From Ruminococcus bovis (lineage in GTDB: Bacteria; Bacillota; Clostridia; Oscillospirales; Acutalibacteraceae), in assembly GCF_005601135.1 (NCBI RefSeq), contig NZ_CP039381.1, positions 2,043,941 to 2,107,940 on the forward strand: a stretch of 64,000 nucleotides of DNA, read 5' to 3'. Within the stretch, counting starts at the first letter, position 1; every line of letters starts with the position of its first letter. A model generated the notes under the pieces. It was not told the origin of the DNA and did not search any database. It saw only the letters and a program-made list of their open reading frames with translations. Positions 25,925 through 36,125 of this stretch are shown here, piece after piece. A program made the translations under genes and the position numbers.

Positions 25925-26049
25925 AAAATAAAAAAAAGACCTGCTTTAGCAGGTCTTAAATCACACAACGTGACGGTTGCAAATTAATGCAACGAGTTGA
26001 ATAAATTTTTATTTGAACTCGTAGTGTAATCTCATAAGGTTTTAAGATT
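25925..26049 (-). ncRNA. tracrRNA for type II-A Cas9
   Basis: On the minus strand the RNA starts with an anti-repeat (26045-26012). Its complement, TTTGA...GTAGTGTAAT.TCATAAGGT.TTAA, mirrors the CRISPR repeat, with a bulge where the repeat has GA and the anti-repeat ACTC. A nexus-like region follows (CAACTCGTTGCATTAATTTG), then GTCACGTTGTGTGAT, then a terminator stem AAGACCTGC/GCAGGTCTT (25957-25936) with a T8 tail. Length ~120 nt is typical. It pairs with crRNA for RNase III processing and Cas9 loading. Confidence 0.92.
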
Positions 26050-26055
26050 GTCTTA

Positions 26056-26084
26056 ATTATATACTTAAATTTTTTTATTGTCAA
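26056..26084 (-). promoter_or_regulatory. tracrRNA promoter
   Basis: Minus strand TTGACA (26084-26079), 17-bp spacer, TATAAT (26061-26056): a full consensus promoter located between the cas9 ribosome site and the anti-repeat. Confidence 0.92.
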
Positions 26085-26102
26085 TACAAAAGGAGAAATT
26101 TT

Positions 26103-29100
26103 ATGAAAGATTATTATGTTGGTTTTGACATTGGTACTGAATCAGTAGGATGGGCAGTGTCTGATTTTTACTACAATCTATGTAAATTTCATGGTAAGTC
26201 TATGTGGGGCTATGAGCTTTTTGATGAATGTAATACTGCTGTTGATAGGAGAACCTTTAGAAATTCAAGAAAAAGAATTGATAGAAAGAAACAAAGAATT
26301 GCATGGTTACAAATGTTGTTTAATGAGGAAATTTCTAAAGTAGATATTGCTTTTTTTCAAAGACTAAAAGAAAGTAATCTTTATCTTGAAGATAAATCAA
26401 CCAATGTGCCTTATGCAGTATTTGCTGATAAAGATTATACTGATGTTGATTATCATAAGAATTATCCTACAATTTATCACCTTAGAAAAGAGCTTATTGA
26501 AAGTGAGGACCCACATGATGTTAGATTGGTTTATCTTGCATTGCACCATCTAATTAAGAATAGAGGTCACTTTTTGTTTGATAATCTTAATTCTGATTAT
26601 GACAGTGATTCTTCTTTTGATTTTCTTTATGACGATTTGGTTACTTATTTAAAAGAAGAAATGGGTATTATACTTGAATGTATTGATTCTTCAAAAGTTG
26701 CTGATATTCTCAAGGATAAAAGCAAGAGTAGAAGTGATAAGAGAAAAGAACTTAGTAATTATTTTCAAATTACTAAGAAGTACAACCCCCAGGAATTTGA
26801 GATTATTACTTTGCTTTGTGGATTGAAAGGAACTTTATCTACTATTTTTAGTGATAAAACTTTGGACGAGGCCGAAAAAAATAAAATTGTTTTTGATAAC
26901 AGTTTTGATGAAAATGAAGACGATTACATTGCTATATTGCAAGACAGATATGAACTTATTGAAAAAGTAAAAGCAATTTATGATTGGGCTGTTTTAGCTG
27001 ATATTCTAAACGGTGAATCTTATATATCTTTTGCAAAGGTTAAAACATATGAAGAACATAAGAATGATTTGAAAATGTTGAAGGATTATGTTAAAGAAAG
27101 ATGTTTTGATATGTATGATGAAATTTTTAGGGTATCATCTGATATTCCAAATTACACATCATATAGTGGAAAGTATAAGGAAGACGGTAAAACAGGAGTT
27201 TTACCACGAAAGAGCAAAGCAACACAGGAAGAATTTTGTTCATACCTATTGAAGTCCTTTAAAAATTTTGACCATTCTGGTTATGAAGATATGTTTCTAA
27301 AAATTGAGAATAACACATTTATGCCTAAGATTGTGGTAAAAGATAATGGTGTTATTCCGATGCAGGTTAACGAAAAAGAAGTAAAGATGATTCTTAAAAA
27401 TGCTTCTAAATACCTTCCTTTTCTAAGTGAAAAGGATTGTGACGGAGTTACAGTTATTGATAAAATTCTAATGATTTTTCAGTTTAGAATTCCTTACTAT
27501 GTTGGTCCTTTAAATACTCATAGTGATAAGTCTTGGCTTATTAGAGGTAAAGAAAAAATTTATCCTTGGAATTTTGATAAGGTTGTAGATGTTGAAAAGT
27601 CAGCAGAGGCTTTTATTACAAATCTAACAAGCAAGTGTACATATCTGTTTGATAAAGATGTTATTCCTAAGAACTCAATTTTATATAGCAAGTTTATGGT
27701 TCTTAATGAACTTAATAATTTGCGTCTTGATGGTGAGAAACCTGATGTTCAGTTTAAGCAAGATATATTTAATGACCTTTTTATGCATCACAAAAAAGTG
27801 ACAAGAAAGAGTCTTGTAAACTATATCAAAGCAAAGACAGGTGAAACACCTGACATTACAGGAATTGATGGTGACTTCAAAACAAGTATGCGTTCAGCTA
27901 TTGAACTTTCTTCTTATGATTTATCTTTAGAAGAAAAGGAAGTAATTATTTCTTCTATTACCATTTTTGGTGACGATAAAAAGTTACTAAAAAAGAGATT
28001 GAAGAAAAACTTTGTAGATAAGTTATCAAATGATGATATTAAGAAGATAAGCAAGTTAAAATATAAAGATTGGGGAAGATTTTCTAAAGAATTATTAACT
28101 GAAATTTATGATTTTGATGAAAATACCGGTGAAGTAAAGGATAATATCATTAATTCCCTTTGGAATACGAATGATAACTTTATGGAACTTTTAGGTTCAA
28201 AATATAATTTCCAAAAGAGTATCGAAAGTGCCAACAAGGGAATTCAGCAAGGTAATTCAATTAGAAAAATGGTTGAAGCATTATATGTATCTCCAAAGAT
28301 AAAAAGACCTATTTATCAGTCTTTACTTATTATGAAAGAAATTGAGAAGATTCAAAAGAGCCAGCCTAAGAAAATATTTGTGGAAATGACTCGTAGTGAT
28401 GGTGTTAAAGGAGATAAAGGACGCAAACACTCTCGTAAAAAGCGTCTTGAAGAACTTTACAAAAATTGCAAAGAAGATTCCGGTGAACTTTGGGAAAGTC
28501 TAGAGAAAACACCTGACAATGAATTTCAACAGGACAAGTTGTATTTGTACTACACTCAATTTGGAAAATGTATGTACACAGGAGAAAGTATAGATATTTC
28601 AGATTTGTTTAATAAAAATATCTACGATATTGACCACATTTTTCCTAGATCAAAGGTAAAAGATGATAGCCTTGATAACCGTGTATTAGTTAAGAGAACA
28701 GTGAACTCTCATAAGGATAATGACTATCCTTTAGATAAGTCTATTAGAGATAAGATGAAATCTTTTTGGTATGTACTTTATTCTAAAGAGTTGATCAGTA
28801 AGAAAAAGTTTGAAAGACTTACAAGGTCAACAAGCTTAACAGACAGTGAGCTTTCTGACTTTATTGCTCGTCAACTTGTAGAAACTTCACAGTCAACCAA
28901 AGCTGTTGCTAATATTCTTAAGGTTTTGTACCCAAATACTGAAATTGTCTATGTTAAAGCTAGATATGTTTCTGACATTAGAAATAAGCAAGAATATAAA
29001 ATGCTAAAATGTAGAACAGTCAATGATATGCACCATGCAAAGGATTCGTACCTTAATATTGTTGTTGGTAATGTGTATAACGAAAGATTTACACATAATA

Positions 29101-30083
29101 AGATTAACTTTATAAAGGGTTTGCAAACTAAGAAATATAGTATGAACAAAATGTTTAGCTATGATGTTAAAAATGCATGGATTGCTGAAGATAATTATTC
29201 TTTGAATATTGTAAAGAAAACAATGAATAAGAATAATCCTATCTACAGGAGATACGCTTTTGTTCAACATGGAGCACTCTTTAAAGTTTTACCTCTTAAA
29301 AAGGGTAAAGGACAAGCACCATTAAAGGGAAATTCACCACTTTCTGATATTAACAAGTACGGTGGCTATGATAAGCCAACATCTTCTTACTTCTCATATG
29401 TTGAATATGAAGGTAAGAAAGGAAAGAAAAGTCGTCAACTTGTTCCTATTGACAGCTACTTAAGAAAAGAATATGAGGATAATCCTATTCAGTATTTAAC
29501 AGAAAGATTAGGTCTAGTTAATCCGAAAATTCTTATTCCGGTTGTGAAGTACAATGCTTGTATCGAGATTGATGGATTTAGAATGAATATTAGCAGTAAG
29601 TCAAATGGTGGTAAGACAATAGTATATAAATCAGCAATGCCTCTTGTTTTGGGTTACCAAGGTGAGTTGTATGTAAGAAATATTACAAAATTACTTGAAA
29701 GCCCTGAAGAACATACTATCACTGAATTTGATGGTGTTTCTATTGATGAAAACATCGCTTTATTTGATACTTTAGTGAACAAAATGTGTAATACAATTTT
29801 AAAAGTAAAATATTCAGATATGGGAAAAAAGATTAATCAAAAGAGAGATGTATTTGTTTCTCTTGATTTAAGAACACAATGTTTTGTTTTAAATGAAATT
29901 TTAAAAATATTACATTGTAATGTTTTAATGGGAGATTTATCGAAAATAGGTCTGGCTAAAAAATCTGGTGCACTTACTTCTAATTCTGTATTAACAGATA
30001 TTAAGAATGTAAAATCTATTTATCTTGTTAATCAGTCAGTAACAGGATTATTTGAAAACAAAATTGACTTGTTGAATATGTAA
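26103..30083 (+). CDS. cas9: Type II-A CRISPR effector nuclease Cas9
   Basis: 1326-residue dual-RNA-guided DNA endonuclease. RuvC-I YYVGFDIGTESVGWAV (Asp9), an arginine-rich bridge helix (RRTFRNSRKRIDRKKQRIAWLQ, ~54-75), RuvC-II KIFVEMTRSD (Glu761), HNH YDIDHIFPRSK (His845) with N-containing SLDNRVLV, RuvC-III MHHAKDSYLNIVVGN (Asp981), and a C-terminal PAM-interacting region. All catalytic residues are present, so it should be active. Start ATG has AAAAGGAGAAATTTT before it. The codon and base composition are AT-rich like the rest of the island. The PAM cannot be predicted from sequence alone. Confidence 0.97.
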   Translation: MKDYYVGFDIGTESVGWAVSDFYYNLCKFHGKSMWGYELFDECNTAVDRRTFRNSRKRIDRKKQRIAWLQMLFNEEISKVDIAFFQRLKESNLYLEDKSTNVPYAVFADKDYTDVDYHKNYPTIYHLRKELIESEDPHDVRLVYLALHHLIKNRGHFLFDNLNSDYDSDSSFDFLYDDLVTYLKEEMGIILECIDSSKVADILKDKSKSRSDKRKELSNYFQITKKYNPQEFEIITLLCGLKGTLSTIFSDKTLDEAEKNKIVFDNSFDENEDDYIAILQDRYELIEKVKAIYDWAVLADILNGESYISFAKVKTYEEHKNDLKMLKDYVKERCFDMYDEIFRVSSDIPNYTSYSGKYKEDGKTGVLPRKSKATQEEFCSYLLKSFKNFDHSGYEDMFLKIENNTFMPKIVVKDNGVIPMQVNEKEVKMILKNASKYLPFLSEKDCDGVTVIDKILMIFQFRIPYYVGPLNTHSDKSWLIRGKEKIYPWNFDKVVDVEKSAEAFITNLTSKCTYLFDKDVIPKNSILYSKFMVLNELNNLRLDGEKPDVQFKQDIFNDLFMHHKKVTRKSLVNYIKAKTGETPDITGIDGDFKTSMRSAIELSSYDLSLEEKEVIISSITIFGDDKKLLKKRLKKNFVDKLSNDDIKKISKLKYKDWGRFSKELLTEIYDFDENTGEVKDNIINSLWNTNDNFMELLGSKYNFQKSIESANKGIQQGNSIRKMVEALYVSPKIKRPIYQSLLIMKEIEKIQKSQPKKIFVEMTRSDGVKGDKGRKHSRKKRLEELYKNCKEDSGELWESLEKTPDNEFQQDKLYLYYTQFGKCMYTGESIDISDLFNKNIYDIDHIFPRSKVKDDSLDNRVLVKRTVNSHKDNDYPLDKSIRDKMKSFWYVLYSKELISKKKFERLTRSTSLTDSELSDFIARQLVETSQSTKAVANILKVLYPNTEIVYVKARYVSDIRNKQEYKMLKCRTVNDMHHAKDSYLNIVVGNVYNERFTHNKINFIKGLQTKKYSMNKMFSYDVKNAWIAEDNYSLNIVKKTMNKNNPIYRRYAFVQHGALFKVLPLKKGKGQAPLKGNSPLSDINKYGGYDKPTSSYFSYVEYEGKKGKKSRQLVPIDSYLRKEYEDNPIQYLTERLGLVNPKILIPVVKYNACIEIDGFRMNISSKSNGGKTIVYKSAMPLVLGYQGELYVRNITKLLESPEEHTITEFDGVSIDENIALFDTLVNKMCNTILKVKYSDMGKKINQKRDVFVSLDLRTQCFVLNEILKILHCNVLMGDLSKIGLAKKSGALTSNSVLTDIKNVKSIYLVNQSVTGLFENKIDLLNM

Positions 30084-30106
30084 ATTTATTATTTAGGAGA
30101 GTAACT

Positions 30107-30982
30107 ATGAGCTGGAGAACAGTTGTAATAACAAAAACATGTAAACTGGATTATTCTATGGGTTATCTGGTTGTTCGTGATGTTGAAAAAACTGCAAAGA
30201 TACATATTAGCGAAATTAGTATGTTAATTGTTGAGAGTACATCTGTGGCAGTAACTGTTGCTCTCCTAAACGAATTAACCAAGAAAAGTGTCAAAGTTAT
30301 TTTTTGTGATGAAAAGCATAGTCCATCATTTGAATTAACCCCATATTATGATAGTTGTAAGTCTAGCCTGAAACTGAAACAACAGATTGATTGGGATGAC
30401 CACATCAAACAATATATATGGACAAATATTGTCGCAGAAAAAATCAGTAATCAAGCAAAAGTATTAAAGCAATTTCAGTTGACTCAATATACTCAATTAT
30501 TGCAATATATTGATGAAATTGAGTTTAATGATGCTACTAATAGAGAAGGCCATTCTGCCAAAGTATATTTTAATGCTTTATTCGGTAAGAGCTTTTCAAG
30601 AAAAAATGATTGTCCCATTAATGCTATGCTAAATTATGGATACAGTATTATACTTTCTGCTTTTAACAGAGAAGTTGTGTCAAATGGTTACATAACACAA
30701 CTGGGATTATTTCATGATAATATGTTTAATCAGTACAATTTAAGTTGTGATTTAATGGAACCATTCCGACCTTTTGTTGATTCTATCGTTAAGGAATGTA
30801 ATCCGAAAAAATTTGATAAAGAAGAAAAAGTACAGATATACACTTTACTTAACAAAGAGTTGATAATAGATGACCGAAAACAAACTTTTCTTAATGCGAT
30901 AAAAATATATTGTAAAAGTGTTTTTACAGCAATAGAAGAACAGAATTCATCTTTAATAAGGTTTCCAAAAAATGAGTTATAG
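30107..30982 (+). CDS. cas1: CRISPR integrase Cas1 (type II)
   Basis: 291-residue Cas1, which with Cas2 inserts new spacers at the leader end. N-terminal beta domain (SWRTVVITKTCKLDYSMGYLVV, IVESTSVAVTVALLNELTKKSVKVIFCDEKHSP). The metal-site residues are in the helical domain: the NREGHSAKVYFNALFG Glu, the GLFHDNMFNQYNLSCDLMEPFRPFVD His and Asp/Glu. Follows cas9 by 23 bp with RBS AGGAGAG and overlaps cas2 by 11 bp. Confidence 0.95.
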   Translation: MSWRTVVITKTCKLDYSMGYLVVRDVEKTAKIHISEISMLIVESTSVAVTVALLNELTKKSVKVIFCDEKHSPSFELTPYYDSCKSSLKLKQQIDWDDHIKQYIWTNIVAEKISNQAKVLKQFQLTQYTQLLQYIDEIEFNDATNREGHSAKVYFNALFGKSFSRKNDCPINAMLNYGYSIILSAFNREVVSNGYITQLGLFHDNMFNQYNLSCDLMEPFRPFVDSIVKECNPKKFDKEEKVQIYTLLNKELIIDDRKQTFLNAIKIYCKSVFTAIEEQNSSLIRFPKNEL

Positions 30983-31292
30983 ATTTATGAGAGTTTTAGT
31001 AATGTTTGATTTACCAACAGAAACAGCTGAAAATAGAAGAAATTATACTAAGTTTAGAAAGTATTTAATTAAAAGTGGTTTTATGATGATGCAGCAGTCT
31101 GTTTATGTGAGATTGGCATTAAATCAGACAAATGCAAAAGGAATGATCGATAGTGTAAAAAAGAACAAGCCTCCGGAAGGTCTTGTTCAAATTATTACTA
31201 TTACCGAAAAACAGTATTCAAAGATGGAAATTATTTCCGGTGAGTATTCAAATGATACAGTAGATACTGATGAAAGGTTGTTAATGCTATGA
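30972..31292 (+). CDS. cas2: CRISPR adaptation protein Cas2 (type II)
   Basis: 106-residue ferredoxin-fold Cas2: MRVLVMFDLPTETAENRRNYTKFRKYLIKSGFMMMQQSVYVRL is the usual start with the conserved Asp. It bridges two Cas1 dimers. Start ATG 30972 lies inside the end of cas1; ATG 30987 (MRVLVMF) is an alternative. Overlaps csn2 by 4 bp (ATGA). Confidence 0.94.
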   Translation: MSYRFMRVLVMFDLPTETAENRRNYTKFRKYLIKSGFMMMQQSVYVRLALNQTNAKGMIDSVKKNKPPEGLVQIITITEKQYSKMEIISGEYSNDTVDTDERLLML

Positions 31293-31960
31293 GAATGTTA
31301 TATAAGTTAATGACAGATCCTGTGAAATTTGAAAATAGTAATATTAAACTGTTGGTTATTGAAAATAAAATTCAGTTTAGAAATACTATTCTAAGTTTAC
31401 AGAATAGTGATGAAGAGGGCTTATTTGTGTTTTCAAAGGATTATAAACCACTAGATTTTTCTAAGTCAGTTAGATTTATAGATAATGCACTATCTTTTAA
31501 TTTAGCTGATAAAAAGCTTATGAGTAAAATTAATAGTGATTTAGAATTTATTTGTAATTCAAAGTATTTTGATGAATTATCAATGATTAAAGAATTATGT
31601 ACAAAGCTTTGTTATAATCTTTGTGAAGAAAAAGAATTTGATTTTACGTTTAATGATGAAATAGAAACAAGTGCTTTTATAAAACTGTTTTCTTTCTCTC
31701 CTAATAATGATTCTTCAGGTGTATTGGAAAAACTTTTATTGTATATTAATTTAGTAAATAAGTATCTAGGTATTAAGTGTTTTATAACACAAAATCTCTA
31801 TATTTATTTTAGTTATGATGAGATTTTATCATTTTATAACACACTTATTGCTCACGATATTTATTTAGTAGATATAGAAAATATATTTCCAAATCAAATT
31901 ACTTCTCTAGAAGAAGTAATAATAATTGATAAAGATTTATGTGAGATGATTGACAAATAA
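31289..31960 (+). CDS. csn2: Csn2, type II-A adaptation protein
   Basis: 223-residue Csn2, the marker of subtype II-A; forms a tetrameric ring on DNA ends during spacer capture. Length and the pattern (N-terminal MRMLYKLMTDPVKFENSNIKLLVIENKIQFRNTI, C-terminal KCFITQNLYIYFSYDEILSFYNTLIAHDIYLVDIEN) match the short Csn2 group. Last gene of the cas operon, 76 bp before the array. Confidence 0.93.
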   Translation: MRMLYKLMTDPVKFENSNIKLLVIENKIQFRNTILSLQNSDEEGLFVFSKDYKPLDFSKSVRFIDNALSFNLADKKLMSKINSDLEFICNSKYFDELSMIKELCTKLCYNLCEEKEFDFTFNDEIETSAFIKLFSFSPNNDSSGVLEKLLLYINLVNKYLGIKCFITQNLYIYFSYDEILSFYNTLIAHDIYLVDIENIFPNQITSLEEVIIIDKDLCEMIDK

Positions 31961-32036
31961 TATAAAAATGTAATAAAATTAAGTAAAATATCTTATGAAT
32001 TTACCATGCACATGTAGTGGATGCATTCTATTTGAG
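31961..32036 (+). promoter_or_regulatory. CRISPR leader ending in ATTTGAG
   Basis: AT-rich leader between csn2 and the first repeat. Its last seven bases, ATTTGAG (32030-32036), are the known type II-A leader anchoring site that directs Cas1-Cas2 integration, so the leader-proximal end is competent for acquisition. Confidence 0.88.
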
Positions 32037-34769
32037 GTTTGAGAGTAGTGTAATTTCATAAGGTATTAAAACTTTATACAAGAAATTACAAGAAATGAGG
32101 TTGGTTTGAGAGTAGTGTAATTTCATAAGGTATTAAAACCTATTAGCTCTGGTTTAGACTCCGTTAAAGTTTGAGAGTAGTGTAATTTCATAAGGTATTA
32201 AAACAATCTCTTGCAAACTTATTCAAAAAGGAGGGTTTGAGAGTAGTGTAATTTCATAAGGTATTAAAACTAAGAATTCAGCTGAAACATTTGTTGTATT
32301 GTTTGAGAGTAGTGTAATTTCATAAGGTATTAAAACCTATAACGCAGTTATGAAAGTATTGGAGGGTTTGAGAGTAGTGTAATTTCATAAGGTATTAAAA
32401 CAAGTGTTTAACTTGTTGTTTAACAGTTAGTGTTTGAGAGTAGTGTAATTTCATAAGGTATTAAAACGACTTGTCTTTATTCATCATCAAAAATATAGTT
32501 TGAGAGTAGTGTAATTTCATAAGGTATTAAAACACCTGACAAGACCAAATGTGGAAACCCTTGGTTTGAGAGTAGTGTAATTTCATAAGGTATTAAAACA
32601 AAAAGTTTGGTTATTTAACAATAACCAAGTTTGAGAGTAGTGTAATTTCATAAGGTATTAAAACGTAGTAATGTTTCTTTTAGGAAAACATATCGTTTGA
32701 GAGTAGTGTAATTTCATAAGGTATTAAAACGTCTTTTTCAATTTGTTTTCCTCCTTGTATGTTTGAGAGTAGTGTAATTTCATAAGGTATTAAAACATTA
32801 ACGCTTATGCTGAAGCTATTGCAGCAGTTTGAGAGTAGTGTAATTTCATAAGGTATTAAAACTTTAGAAATAGTGGAGCAGTAATGCTTCGTGTTTGAGA
32901 GTAGTGTAATTTCATAAGGTATTAAAACTGAGGGTCAACCTCTCTTCCGTTGCTGTCAGTTTGAGAGTAGTGTAATTTCATAAGGTATTAAAACCAGGCA
33001 AGGCGGCAGCTTTATAGCCAATTTGTTTGAGAGTAGTGTAATTTCATAAGGTATTAAAACCTTTTCATCTCACCGCAGCCCTCACAGAAGGTTTGAGAGT
33101 AGTGTAATTTCATAAGGTATTAAAACAGTGTTGACTTTATATAATGACGGCAGTATGTTTGAGAGTAGTGTAATTTCATAAGGTATTAAAACTCGTCAAG
33201 TAAGACAGAGTCATTATCACTGTTTGAGAGTAGTGTAATTTCATAAGGTATTAAAACTGATAGCAACTTGAATCTATTGCTATTAGTGTTTGAGAGTAGT
33301 GTAATTTCATAAGGTATTAAAACTATTAGCGCTCATGTAGTGGCTGAAAAGCCGGTTTGAGAGTAGTGTAATTTCATAAGGTATTAAAACCTATACCTAA
33401 GAATGAAGGTGACTATCTAGTTTGAGAGTAGTGTAATTTCATAAGGTATTAAAACCGATAGCAGATAATAGTTTTGTGCCAGTGGTTTGAGAGTAGTGTA
33501 ATTTCATAAGGTATTAAAACTCAGCCCAAAGTTTAAATGTATCGAGTAAAGTTTGAGAGTAGTGTAATTTCATAAGGTATTAAAACAGGAGTAAATAAAA
33601 TGAGCAAATTTATTATGTTTGAGAGTAGTGTAATTTCATAAGGTATTAAAACATCTGGTGCAATCATCCCACCGACTGAGGCGTTTGAGAGTAGTGTAAT
33701 TTCATAAGGTATTAAAACTTCTTAAGATCGATCATCAAGCTGATCTTTGTTTGAGAGTAGTGTAATTTCATAAGGTATTAAAACACAACAACCATTTAAT
33801 TAAAATCAGGAGTGGTTTGAGAGTAGTGTAATTTCATAAGGTATTAAAACCAAGAAGTGTTCAGCAATTATGGACCTTAGTTTGAGAGTAGTGTAATTTC
33901 ATAAGGTATTAAAACTTATGGTCTCGTGAGCTTGCTCACCTTTTAGTTTGAGAGTAGTGTAATTTCATAAGGTATTAAAACAACTTCAGATCTTCTTAAA
34001 CCTGTAGAGCGTTTGAGAGTAGTGTAATTTCATAAGGTATTAAAACCCGTCTGTTGTTTCTTCGATAATCAAATAGTTTGAGAGTAGTGTAATTTCATAA
34101 GGTATTAAAACCCTACTAACAACAACTTGGACAGAAGGCAAGTTTGAGAGTAGTGTAATTTCATAAGGTATTAAAACCTTTACTTCTCTGATGTGTCCGC
34201 GCACATAGTTTGAGAGTAGTGTAATTTCATAAGGTATTAAAACGTGTATTACAAAAGCAAATTTATAGAACAGTTTGAGAGTAGTGTAATTTCATAAGGT
34301 ATTAAAACTTGTAACTGCATTTTTATTCCTCCTTTTTGGTTTGAGAGTAGTGTAATTTCATAAGGTATTAAAACTGGACTTTGATACTTGTTGACAACAC
34401 TGTTGTTTGAGAGTAGTGTAATTTCATAAGGTATTAAAACCAAGGTTTTTCTAATTCTTGAAGCTGTTGTGTTTGAGAGTAGTGTAATTTCATAAGGTAT
34501 TAAAACAAGGTTGCCAAAGCCGACGGTGAAACCTTCGTTTGAGAGTAGTGTAATTTCATAAGGTATTAAAACTAGGAGTTACGGGGCTAGTGAGCCTAAG
34601 AGTTTGAGAGTAGTGTAATTTCATAAGGTATTAAAACATAAGAAAAGTTCGGATTTGGTGAGGTACTGTTTGAGAGTAGTGTAATTTCATAAGGTATTAA
34701 AACACACTTACAAAAATGGCAGAGGATAGAATGGTTTGAGAGTAGTGTAATTTCATAAGGTATTAAAAC
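32037..34769 (+). CRISPR. Type II-A CRISPR array, 42 repeats in the main block
   Basis: 42 copies of a 36-bp repeat beginning GTTTGAGAGTAG and ending GGTATTAAAAC, the first at 32037-32072 and the last at 34734-34769, separated by 41 spacers of 29-31 bp (mostly 30). All repeats that I read are identical, so the block is young or well maintained. Transcription should run left to right from the leader. The repeat pairs with the tracrRNA at 26.0 kb. Several spacers contain ribosome-site-plus-start-like sequence (for instance near 33587), as expected from phage or plasmid genes. Two more, degenerate repeats lie beyond the IS3 element. Confidence 0.98.
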
Positions 34770-34855
34770 AGCAAAGATTTTGAACAAGTCCGTAAAAAAT
34801 GGACAATGGAAAAAACACCCTCTTGATGTAGAATATACATCAGGAGGGATTTTTA

Positions 34856-35191
34856 ATGCCAAGAAGTTACCGACACATAAGTAATTACGAAAATGAAATA
34901 TTAGAATTAAAATCAAAAGGGTTTACTGTGATAGAAATAGGGGCAAAACTTGGTTTTACTCAAAAGCAAGTACATAACTTCATCACACGATACAATAAGA
35001 AACAACGAATGCTTGAAGCAGGAAAAGTAATTCACAAGAAGGGTAGACCGCCAAAAGATTATGAAGTCACAGAAGATATGAAAATCAATGAGTTAAAATA
35101 TATCATAGCTCGTAAAGATTCAAAGATAAAACAATTAGAAATGGAAAATGAATTAATGAGGGATTTTCTCTCGCACACAGGAAGGAAGTGA
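34856..35191 (+). CDS. IS3-family OrfA (helix-turn-helix)
   Basis: 111-residue DNA-binding OrfA: an HTH (EILELKSKGFTVIEIGAKLGFTQKQVHNFITRYNKKQ) and a C-terminal helical region (INELKYIIARKDSKIKQLEMENELMRDFL) for dimerisation with OrfB. Good ribosome site GGAGGGATTTTTA. Overlaps orfB by 4 bp (GTGA); no slippery A6G heptamer was seen at the overlap, so re-initiation is more likely than frameshifting. Confidence 0.88.
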   Translation: MPRSYRHISNYENEILELKSKGFTVIEIGAKLGFTQKQVHNFITRYNKKQRMLEAGKVIHKKGRPPKDYEVTEDMKINELKYIIARKDSKIKQLEMENELMRDFLSHTGRK

Positions 35192-36042
35192 AGCCATCAA
35201 TAAAATATCAAGTAATCTTTAAGCACAAAGATAAGTATAGCATAAGTCAAATGTGCAAATTCTTTGGAGTATCAAGGAGTGGATATTATGCGTTTTTGAA
35301 AAGAATGGATATACCTGACAGAGATTTGCCGTTAGCTGAAAAGATAAGAGAATGTCAAGAGGAAAGTCATAATACTTATGGCTATCGCAGAGTACATATA
35401 TGGCTTGAAAAGCAAGGTATATACTGCAATCCTAAAACTGTATTAAGGGTTATGCAAAAGTATAATCTACTATCTGTTGTCCGTAGAAAGAAGTTTAAGT
35501 ATGTGTCTGAACACCTACACAAATATCCAAATCTACTAAACAGAGAGTTTAATGCAGATAGACCAAATCAAAAGTGGGTTACTGATATATCCTATATTCC
35601 AACTGCTCAAGGTAACTGTTATTTATCAATAATTAGAGATTTATATGATAACAGTATAGTATCTTACCGGTTATCAAGAAAAATGACTGTAAAACTCGTG
35701 CTAGATACAATCAAAGAGGCTGTGAAAAAAGAAAATATCACTGCAGAGTTGCAGCTCCACAGTGACCAAGGTTCGCAATATGTATCGCATGAATATCATT
35801 TGCTAACACAATCATACGGCATAACACCGTCAATGTCAAGGCGAGGTAATCCATATGACAATGCTTTAGCAGAAAATTTCTTTTCAATACTTAAAACAGA
35901 GTGTATCAATAGAGTGAAAATAGCTAATTATAAGGAAGCAAAACTCCTCATAAATGAATATATCAACTTTTACAACAACTATCGTATTCAAACAAAAACA
36001 AAACTGACTCCGTTAGAAAAACGAAATCAGTTTGTTGCTTAA
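35188..36042 (+). CDS. IS3-family transposase OrfB (rve integrase core)
   Basis: 284-residue DDE transposase. HTH_21 N-terminal part (VIFKHKDKYSISQMCKFFGVSRSGYYAFLKR; NTYGYRRVHIWL). Catalytic Asp in QKWVTDISYIPT, second Asp in LHSDQGSQY, Glu in NPYDNALAENFFSILKTE. Intact, so the element may still be mobile. GTG start. Confidence 0.93.
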   Translation: MKPSIKYQVIFKHKDKYSISQMCKFFGVSRSGYYAFLKRMDIPDRDLPLAEKIRECQEESHNTYGYRRVHIWLEKQGIYCNPKTVLRVMQKYNLLSVVRRKKFKYVSEHLHKYPNLLNREFNADRPNQKWVTDISYIPTAQGNCYLSIIRDLYDNSIVSYRLSRKMTVKLVLDTIKEAVKKENITAELQLHSDQGSQYVSHEYHLLTQSYGITPSMSRRGNPYDNALAENFFSILKTECINRVKIANYKEAKLLINEYINFYNNYRIQTKTKLTPLEKRNQFVA

Positions 36043-36125
36043 AATTTAATTTTCTACATCAAGTAGGCTCTTTTTGTACTGTCTATACAATATGGGGCGG
36101 TTCAATTTAACTACTGGATGTTCAT

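Larger units (their letters stand above)
34800..36085 (+). mobile_element. IS3-family (IS150-like) insertion in the CRISPR array
   Basis: About 1286 bp bounded by imperfect 34-bp inverted repeats: left TGGACAATGG...TTGATGTAGAA (34800-34833), right TTCTACATCAA...TGTCTA (36052-36085). It carries orfA and orfB. The left flank is exactly one 30-bp spacer (34770-34799). The right flank up to the next repeat is 40 bp, and no target duplication or repeat remains there, so part of the array was deleted with the insertion. Confidence 0.88.

Noticed and set aside
26049-26700. Long-form tracrRNA (tracr-L) acting as natural single guide on the cas9 promoter
   Set aside because: Only one minus-strand promoter was found and it gives the short form; no promoter further inside cas9 and no seed match was noticed.
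32073-34733. Self-targeting spacers against this window
   Set aside because: Comparison by eye of the spacers with genes in the window gave no match; a full search was not possible.
34249-34916. Minus-strand reading frames with repeated VLIPYEITLLSN peptide
   Set aside because: They are translations of the CRISPR repeat (36-bp unit with one open frame), not genes.
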